Below the pieces are notes generated by a model, which was not told the DNA's origin, ran no database searches, and saw only the letters and a program-made list of their open reading frames with translations. Shown one piece after another: positions 23,114-27,962 of a stretch of 27,962 nucleotides of DNA (the stretch's first letter is position 1; every line of letters begins with the position of its first letter). The translations under genes were made by a program, and so were the position numbers. Origin of the DNA: Pseudomonadota bacterium (GTDB lineage Bacteria > Desulfobacterota > Desulfobacteria > Desulfobacterales > ETH-SRB1); contig JAHIKR010000198.1 in assembly GCA_018897415.1 (NCBI GenBank), positions 1-27,962 on the forward strand, in the 5' to 3' direction.

Positions 23114-24340
23114 TTATTCATCGGACACTAAATCTTCAAGCGTTTCCAAGCGTCTTGCAATTGGCTTGAAATTGACCGCAGCTTTTACTAATTTACGCTT
23201 CTTTGCTTTTTCTAAATCTGCAACAATTATAGAGCCGTGTTTTTTAAATAACCCCTTAATACGTGGAGCGGCAACATCACTGTTAAATACTTTACGACTC
23301 CTCCCCCAGTCACCATAACCTCCTGGTTCGCCTAAATAACACAGCGTCATCCATAGTACCAATTTTTCACGCGGCTGTTTTGGGCAGTGCATAAATCCAC
23401 CTACATCTTCGAAATCATCTAATGGCTCTCCATGAGAATCAAACTGTTTCCAATGATAACCTGACTTTTGGAATCGCTCATACATCCATTCGAAGAAATC
23501 AAGAACTTTCTTTTGTTTTAGGTATGGAAAAACCCCTGCCGCATACGCCACCTTCGCCACAACAAGCTCTAGACGCTTTCGTTTGTACCTTTCATGGATT
23601 AATTCACCAATGTCGACGAGCACTTGTGTTTTTGTTATGGACTTAAATTGCCGAAGAAGCTCAACGGAATTTTGCCTTACAATATCTGGTTTCTTTGAGT
23701 CTAGTGCTGTATTAAATAGATGCTCTCCGATTTCACGTTGCCGAGAATTTGGTGCGTGTTCATATTCCTCTAAGATTTCGCTTGTAAGTACTGCAGCTTT
23801 CGGTGCATCTACAAGTTCTTTAATATCTGCAACTCGGATTATCTCGACGGGATCTTTGCTTAGAACAAATTCTACACAGTTTTTAAATATGTATATTATG
23901 TCATCAATATCTGCTTCATATTCATCGTCTTCATGCTCCAGATCTCCACGTATCTCATAACATCTTTTTATTTTTCTCCATTCCGTCCTAGACAGAATAC
24001 CCATCCGATAAGAAAGGTCGATTATTCTTGCTGTGGAATAATTTTCTGTAATATCTTCAGTTAGAGATATCGAAGGTAATTTAAATCTAGCTGCTGCTTC
24101 TTTAGCAAGGTCTACACCTGCGACAACTATTTTATGCCTTAGATCATAAATAGTTGCATTTAATAAGCGCTGGCATGCGCTACTAGGATCAATTGGAAGA
24201 AGACGTCTTGTTCTATTAATAAGCCCCCTTGCTTGCCACTCAGGACGTATCCTGTTAAGCAGTGAATCAGCTCCAGAAGCTACTACTAATCCTCCCTTTG
24301 CTTCTGAAGATGACAAAACCAATTCTTTATCTTTAGACAT
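23114..24340 (-). CDS. HEPN-like protein with an Rx4H motif
   Basis: I place the start at the ATG 24338-24340 (408 residues), which has AAGGA six bases upstream; a frame extending to 24385 lacks this. The mid-N-terminal helical region carries YEIRGDLEHEDDEYEADIDD, where Arg131 and His136 form an Rx4H motif like the catalytic motif of HEPN ribonucleases. The preceding helices (DLSYRMGILSRTEWRKIKRCY) suit that fold. The C-terminal half (about 180-400) is helical and unrecognised, with a Lys/Arg-rich segment near 377-388. No membrane or signal segment is present. It is the rightmost cassette gene, followed by the attC site at 23046. Whether it is a toxin, an RNase effector or something else is not shown. 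Confidence 0.65.
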   Translation of the reverse strand: MSKDKELVLSSSEAKGGLVVASGADSLLNRIRPEWQARGLINRTRRLLPIDPSSACQRLLNATIYDLRHKIVVAGVDLAKEAAARFKLPSISLTEDITENYSTARIIDLSYRMGILSRTEWRKIKRCYEIRGDLEHEDDEYEADIDDIIYIFKNCVEFVLSKDPVEIIRVADIKELVDAPKAAVLTSEILEEYEHAPNSRQREIGEHLFNTALDSKKPDIVRQNSVELLRQFKSITKTQVLVDIGELIHERYKRKRLELVVAKVAYAAGVFPYLKQKKVLDFFEWMYERFQKSGYHWKQFDSHGEPLDDFEDVGGFMHCPKQPREKLVLWMTLCYLGEPGGYGDWGRSRKVFNSDVAAPRIKGLFKKHGSIIVADLEKAKKRKLVKAAVNFKPIARRLETLEDLVSDE

Positions 24341-24361
24341 TCTGAGTCCTTCTATCTGATA

Positions 24362-24368
24362 GCACAAC
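24362..24368 (-). other. Core-like site at the right end of the array
   Basis: The minus strand reads GTTGTGC, 6/7 to GTTRRRY and 6/7 to the core GTTATGC at the far end of the same cassette (23105-23111). It lies 21 bp before the HEPN-like start. No paired arms are seen to its right, so it could be a decayed attC or attI, or chance. Confidence 0.35.
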
Positions 24369-24518
24369 CATTGATTGACAAGCAAATTTGCCTTGCTCTA
24401 TTATCTCTAATTATAATATTATATTTGAGAAGGTTATCATAAGTCAACATTTCAAAAAGACAGGGAATTGATAGATGAAGTTAGGGATGTAATGGATTAA
24501 ACAATATATAAGGTGCCT

Positions 24519-25610
24519 GTGAAAAACTTTCTGATTAAACTAATCATACTATCGGGAATTTTGCTGGGCCTCCCTTTTATTGGCGTTATTCTTGCCGGTC
24601 TTCCTGTGAATCGCTATCTGGAATTTCCCCCTGAAACACAATACATAGATCATGCGCCTTTTTCATGGATTGCCTTTTCTGGTTACAGTTTATTTATTCT
24701 TGCTTTAATAATACCGATAGTCATAAAAATTTTAAGAAAGAAAAAACATGTAGATTCAAAACCTATTCTCTATCCTTTCCCCTGGTGGGGATGGATAGGG
24801 CTCACCACAGGTTTTATCGCATGGATTCTTGCATGGACTCGTTTTCCCTGGTTTGCAGGATTTCAGCCCCATACTTTTACACCCTTATGGCTCTCCTTTA
24901 TACTTGTCATAAATGCGCTTACATATAAACGAACCGGAAACTGCATGATTGTCAATCGTCCGAAATATTTTATTATGCTTTTCCTGGTCAGTGCGGCCTT
25001 CTGGTGGTTTTTTGAATATTTGAACCGGTTTGTTCAAAACTGGCAGTATACTGGCGTGCATTTCAGCTCCTGGGAATATTTTCTTTATGCAACAATATCT
25101 TTTTCCACTGTTTTACCGGCCGTACTTGGAACCCGCGAATGGATACAAAGTTTTTCATGGGTTGAAAAATGTAATAATTTAATTTCCTTCGGCATTTTTC
25201 AGTCAAAGCCAACAGCCCTGTCTGTTTTAATGGCATCCAGTGCAGGGATAGCATTAATAGGTATCTGGCCGGATTATCTTTTCCCACTGCTGTGGATATC
25301 ACCGCTTTTGGTTATAGTATCCCTTCAAATTCTGTCAGGAGAAAATCATGTTTTTTCGGATATTGCCGTAGGAGACTGGCGTCTGGTAATATCATCTGCT
25401 CTGGCAGCATTGTTCTGCGGGTGTTTCTGGGAAATGTGGAACTATTTCAGCCTGGCAAAATGGATATACAGCGTTCCATTTGTTCATAGATACGAAATCT
25501 TTGAAATGCCGGTTCTGGGCTTTGCAGGATATCTGCCTTTTGGCATAGAATGTGCGATTCTCGGAAAAATCTTAGCCCGAAATTTCGCAAGACAGGTTAG
25601 CATTCAATAA
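24519..25610 (+). CDS. Polytopic membrane protein of unknown function
   Basis: I count about ten hydrophobic segments along 363 residues, e.g. LIILSGILLGLPFIGVILAG at the N-terminus, WGWIGLTTGFIAWILAW, YFIMLFLVSAAFWWFFEYL and LVISSALAALFCGCFWEMW. Many Trp/Phe residues lie at membrane edges, and conserved-looking acidic and aromatic residues (FFEYLNR, FWEMWNYF) sit in or near helices. I do not recognise the family. I choose the GTG at 24519 because AAGGTG lies at a suitable distance before it. A GTG two codons earlier (24513) overlaps that ribosome-binding site. It stands alone on the plus strand between the cassette array and a hairpin-rich intergenic region. Confidence 0.75.
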   Translation: MKNFLIKLIILSGILLGLPFIGVILAGLPVNRYLEFPPETQYIDHAPFSWIAFSGYSLFILALIIPIVIKILRKKKHVDSKPILYPFPWWGWIGLTTGFIAWILAWTRFPWFAGFQPHTFTPLWLSFILVINALTYKRTGNCMIVNRPKYFIMLFLVSAAFWWFFEYLNRFVQNWQYTGVHFSSWEYFLYATISFSTVLPAVLGTREWIQSFSWVEKCNNLISFGIFQSKPTALSVLMASSAGIALIGIWPDYLFPLLWISPLLVIVSLQILSGENHVFSDIAVGDWRLVISSALAALFCGCFWEMWNYFSLAKWIYSVPFVHRYEIFEMPVLGFAGYLPFGIECAILGKILARNFARQVSIQ

Positions 25611-25661
25611 AATTTGAAAAAAATTCTGACAGGATAAACAGGATTTTTTGGACTTTTTATT

Positions 25662-25690
25662 TTTTTCAGTCTCCAGACGAGACTGAAAAA
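25662..25690. repeat. Perfect 12-bp hairpin (T-rich left arm, A-rich right arm)
   Basis: TTTTTCAGTCTC (25662-25673) pairs exactly with GAGACTGAAAAA (25679-25690) around a 5-base loop. No U-tract follows the stem in either direction, because the T-run and A-run are both inside the stem, so it is not a classic terminator. It lies 51 bp past the membrane-protein stop. Confidence 0.7.
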
Positions 25691-25805
25691 GTACAATCAC
25701 GCCCAAAGGCGGGAAAAGGAAACCTGGCTTCCAAACTTTGCCATCTTTAAGCTAAACTCTTGCCGCTATTAGTCCAATTAGTTCCCTCGAAGAGGGGGGT
25801 GACAC

Positions 25806-25834
25806 TTTTTGCCTTTCTTCAGGAAAGGCAAAAA
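25806..25834. repeat. Second perfect 12-bp hairpin of the same design
   Basis: TTTTTGCCTTTC (25806-25817) pairs exactly with GAAAGGCAAAAA (25823-25834) around a 5-base loop. Stem length, loop length and T5/A5 ends are the same as in the hairpin 144 bp to its left, but the inner seven bases differ. Confidence 0.7.
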
Positions 25835-25869
25835 ATATCCTGAATATCCTGAATATCATGTTAATCCTG
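25834..25869. repeat. Four tandem 9-bp units
   Basis: AATATCCTG occurs twice exactly (25834-25842, 25843-25851), then AATATCATG and TTAATCCTG. A related inverted motif (GACAGGATAAACAGGATTTT) lies at the left end of the same gap, 25628-25647. Together with the two hairpins it fills the 288-bp gap 25611-25898, where I see no gene. Confidence 0.65.
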
Positions 25870-25898
25870 TCTAAAAAGTCTCTTTGAAATTGTAAAAG

Positions 25899-27380
25899 TT
25901 ATTTTAAAACTTCATTCCATCTACTAATTAGTCTGTCAGGTGTAATTTGTCCAAGACCATTTTTATCAAAAAACTTAAAAATATCATTCTTGTTACCCTG
26001 AACCCACCATTTTTTCAAAATATTGCCAGTCTCTGATTTAAACATCCAGTCGCGGCCTAATTTTTCACTGAAATAACCTTCCATTATAGCCTCTGCCATC
26101 CATGCAAGAATGTAGTCTAAACAATAAAACTCTGGGACCAGATCAAAAAGATGGCTTTCAGGCTGATAGTAAAAACCGGTATATTGAGCCATTTTTCCTG
26201 CATATAATTCTCCATCTGAAATATCGCCATTTGAAAACATCTCAAATTCGACTATAAATTTTGCAGCATATCGCCTGAATACAGATAGATCCTTTAGGAC
26301 TTTATGATAATATAAATTCTTTGAATCAGTTATCTTTAATCCCAGATACTTCTCCAGAAAGATATGCGACATGGAAAGATTCTGGAGGAGAAAAGCAAAT
26401 GATTCAGAAAGACTGTGAGAAGTTGCCATATCTTTATCAACAATAGAAAGGCCGGAAGATGTAAACACTGCTGAAAAACCATGTCCCAATTCATGCCAGA
26501 GTGTTTCCAGATCAACCCATCCGCCTTCGGGCCGCATGAGAATGTATACTTCCTCAGGAACCTGAAGCATGAAGCACATAGCCTGTGAACTCTTCCCTTT
26601 TTCCCTTCCCAATTCCAAATTCAGGCCGGGTGTGTTATTAATATCTATCTGCCAGCAATTAAAAAATCCGGTCAATTTTTCCATTGTTTTATCAGGAAAA
26701 AGTTTGTCAAACTGTCCTAAGCTCAGCAGGTTGATGGCATCAAATCTGGTAAGCTGGTTAAGAGGCAGGCTGAAACTTTCTCTGGCCCAACGCTCCATTG
26801 CAGTAAAATACAGCTCATCGGTTTCTTTAAGAATGTTCTTCAACATCTTATAAAAACCAGGATAATCTATCCCCTTCTTCTGGCTGCAATAATCAAGATA
26901 ATCTGAAAACCCCAAATCATTTTTAAGGATTTCAAGTAAAATATTCCAGTAGTTAAGTAAAAATGGCTTTATAAACTTACAGAGCGGGCTGGTTTCTTTT
27001 TGAAGAATCTGTCTCTTTGAATAGTCGCTTGCTTTCTGGCACCAGGGGATAATATCTCTTAAATATATCTTTTCGCCGTCAACAATTGCCGCCGAGCCCT
27101 TCATCCAGGTTCGCATCTCTGTTTCATGGGGTAGAAGTTCGCGCTGAAGGTAATGGTCGATAAGCGCATGTTTAAGGCGTGTTCTGGCTGTCTTGTTTTC
27201 AATTTTCTCAATATGCGCTAACGTATCGAGATTTATAACATCTTCATATTCTTCATAAATTCGATAAGGCTCAAATGGAGCTTTGTCTCCTTTCCATAGA
27301 GCGAGGGCCTGCAGGCTCCATCGGTAATTAAGAAGATGGAGTACGTTTTCAAGCTCTATTAATGTGGCGGCGTTTCTCAA
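25899..27380 (-). CDS. M3-type (oligoendopeptidase F-like) zinc metallopeptidase
   Basis: This 493-residue protein has the gluzincin motif HELGH at 296-300 and a third zinc ligand, Glu326 in SLSESFAF, 26 residues on, as in peptidase family M3. C-terminal landmarks include FYYQPESHLFDLVPEFYCLDYILAW (about 390-414), where substrate-binding Tyr/His residues are expected. It probably cleaves short peptides in the cytoplasm; no signal peptide is present. The start is a TTG at 27378-27380 without a clear ribosome-binding site, preceded by in-frame stops. The protein is somewhat shorter than typical M3 oligopeptidases at its N-terminus. It lies 33 bp downstream of the transglycosylase gene on the same strand and may be cotranscribed with it. 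Confidence 0.85.
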   Translation of the reverse strand: MRNAATLIELENVLHLLNYRWSLQALALWKGDKAPFEPYRIYEEYEDVINLDTLAHIEKIENKTARTRLKHALIDHYLQRELLPHETEMRTWMKGSAAIVDGEKIYLRDIIPWCQKASDYSKRQILQKETSPLCKFIKPFLLNYWNILLEILKNDLGFSDYLDYCSQKKGIDYPGFYKMLKNILKETDELYFTAMERWARESFSLPLNQLTRFDAINLLSLGQFDKLFPDKTMEKLTGFFNCWQIDINNTPGLNLELGREKGKSSQAMCFMLQVPEEVYILMRPEGGWVDLETLWHELGHGFSAVFTSSGLSIVDKDMATSHSLSESFAFLLQNLSMSHIFLEKYLGLKITDSKNLYYHKVLKDLSVFRRYAAKFIVEFEMFSNGDISDGELYAGKMAQYTGFYYQPESHLFDLVPEFYCLDYILAWMAEAIMEGYFSEKLGRDWMFKSETGNILKKWWVQGNKNDIFKFFDKNGLGQITPDRLISRWNEVLK

Positions 27381-27413
27381 TGATTATTACAATGTTTGCG
27401 GTTGGGACAAACC

Positions 27414-27962
27414 CTATTCCCACTCTTTATAGAGTTTCATACGTTCGGAAACTCTTTTTAAATAATCCCGTGTTTCCTGATGATGTAGATTTTTTCTAAG
27501 ATAAACATAAAGCTCGTCAGGTTTCATGGAATTGACTTTATCAACGGCACAGCCAAGCTGTTTATTTCCGCATAGAGCTCTGCTGAGGTTCCCCGCTCCG
27601 GTATTATATGAAGCAATTGCACAGTATAGAGCGTTGTCGGCATGTCGCACCTTTCTGAAATAGCGATTTTTTATAAGTCCAAGGTAAGCACAGCCCAGTT
27701 CTATATTATTATCTGAATCATAAAGATAATCAGGAGGAAGCTCCTTTCCATAACCATAAACATATTTGTAAGCATCCCAGGCGCCGGATTTCGGGACAAG
27801 CTGCATTAACCCGTATGCAGGCACAGGGCTTGTTGCTTTTGGATTGAAATATGACTCAGTATGAATAACAGCAAAGGCAAGCGGGACAGAGATAGAAAAT
27901 TTTTCAGCCTGTCGGCGGACATTATCGAGATATCTCTCTGCGCGAATCCGGATATGATCAGG
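27414..27962 (-). CDS. MltC-like lytic transglycosylase, N-terminus cut by window edge
   Basis: The frame is open to the right edge (182 residues visible). An apparent start at 27824 is internal, because the frame continues upstream with RAERYLDNVRRQAEKFSISV. The SLT domain shows the catalytic Glu in VIHTESYFNPKA (codon 27855-27857), then PAYGLMQLVP, a motif around NNIELGCAYLGLI, and AIASYNTGAGN. Unlike soluble SLT proteins it has the GAWDAYKYVYG segment of the MltC group. It cleaves peptidoglycan between MurNAc and GlcNAc, forming 1,6-anhydro ends, probably in the periplasm or anchored to the outer membrane. The signal or lipobox would lie outside the window. Confidence 0.88.
   Translation of the reverse strand, partial: PDHIRIRAERYLDNVRRQAEKFSISVPLAFAVIHTESYFNPKATSPVPAYGLMQLVPKSGAWDAYKYVYGYGKELPPDYLYDSDNNIELGCAYLGLIKNRYFRKVRHADNALYCAIASYNTGAGNLSRALCGNKQLGCAVDKVNSMKPDELYVYLRKNLHHQETRDYLKRVSERMKLYKEWE

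Larger units (their letters stand above)
15111..24368 (-). mobile_element. Integrase-less integron-like cassette array (CALIN)
   Basis: Apart from the IS fragment and an adjoining plus-strand ORF remnant, all genes from 15147 to 24340 run on the minus strand. Palindromic attC-like sites follow their stop codons: 15714-15763, 16495-16562, 17337-17468, 19057-19183, 21089-21194 and 23046-23111, plus a half site at 15123-15129. Each has a near-consensus GTTRRRY/RYYYAAC core on at least one side (the 16495 site only on its R' side) and inner paired segments. No integrase gene and no clear attI is visible. The right limit is set at a core-like GTTGTGC (minus strand, 24362-24368) before the HEPN-like gene. 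Some cores are degenerate, so a covariance-model search is the deciding test. Confidence 0.72.

Noticed and set aside
25662..25690. Intrinsic terminator for the membrane-protein gene
   Set aside because: The stem is strong, but the T-run precedes and the A-run ends it, so no U-tract follows the hairpin in either direction.
1..27962. CRISPR array, tRNA or rRNA gene
   Set aside because: No regularly spaced direct repeats with unique spacers and no tRNA- or rRNA-like segment were recognised on either strand.

Overview
The window is AT-rich bacterial chromosome. The core genes point to a sulfate-reducer-like member of Desulfobacterota: a phoH / 7TM-HD pair, a cvpA-hisH-hisF group, a small protein resembling the DVU0524 family, a long-form class II aldolase and an MltC-like transglycosylase. 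This lineage call is inferred from gene content only.

Left core block (1-9260). On the minus strand are phoH and a 7TM-HD phosphohydrolase that runs off the left end. On the plus strand are cvpA, hisH and hisF. A convergent DVU0524-like gene follows, then a minus-strand operon (ABM-domain protein, class II fructose-bisphosphate aldolase, NUDIX hydrolase) and a small Cys-rich plus-strand gene behind a good sigma70-type promoter. Two palindromic non-coding elements lie here: a 147-bp inverted repeat between phoH and cvpA, and a MITE-like element of about 205 bp with imperfect 10-bp flanking direct repeats.

Accessory block (about 9300-24370). Nearly everything is on the minus strand. It holds a small unknown gene, a 28-codon stump of a ParE/RelE toxin, the 3' end of a group II intron, a Type III restriction-modification operon with radC, and then about 9 kb that looks like an integrase-less integron cassette array (a CALIN, cluster of attC sites lacking an integrase). 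In the array, palindromic attC-like sites sit 2-38 bp after successive stop codons. For several cassettes the inverse core at the 3' end matches the complement of the core at the 5' end (7/7 once, 6/7 three times), as cassette circularisation predicts. Cassette contents are an NBR1-type Ig membrane protein, a HEPN/DUF5677-like protein, a stump resembling an AbiGi-type antitoxin, a methyltransferase plus membrane GAF protein, a RecB/Cas4-like plus DUF2779 nuclease, a UvrD-family helicase with no Q-motif, and an Rx4H HEPN-like protein. An IS110-family transposase fragment interrupts one attC. The intron end abuts an attC-like core. Both associations match known attC-targeting IS1111 and group IIC elements. 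No integrase gene is in the window.

Right core block (24500-27962). It holds a polytopic membrane protein of unknown function, a stretch with two perfect 12-bp hairpins and 9-bp tandem repeats, an M3-type metallopeptidase, and an MltC-like lytic transglycosylase that runs off the right end.

The accessory genes are mostly nucleic-acid enzymes, restriction-modification, HEPN-like proteins and toxin/abortive-infection remnants. The most economical reading is a defence-rich, immobile cassette array scarred by attC-targeting mobile elements.
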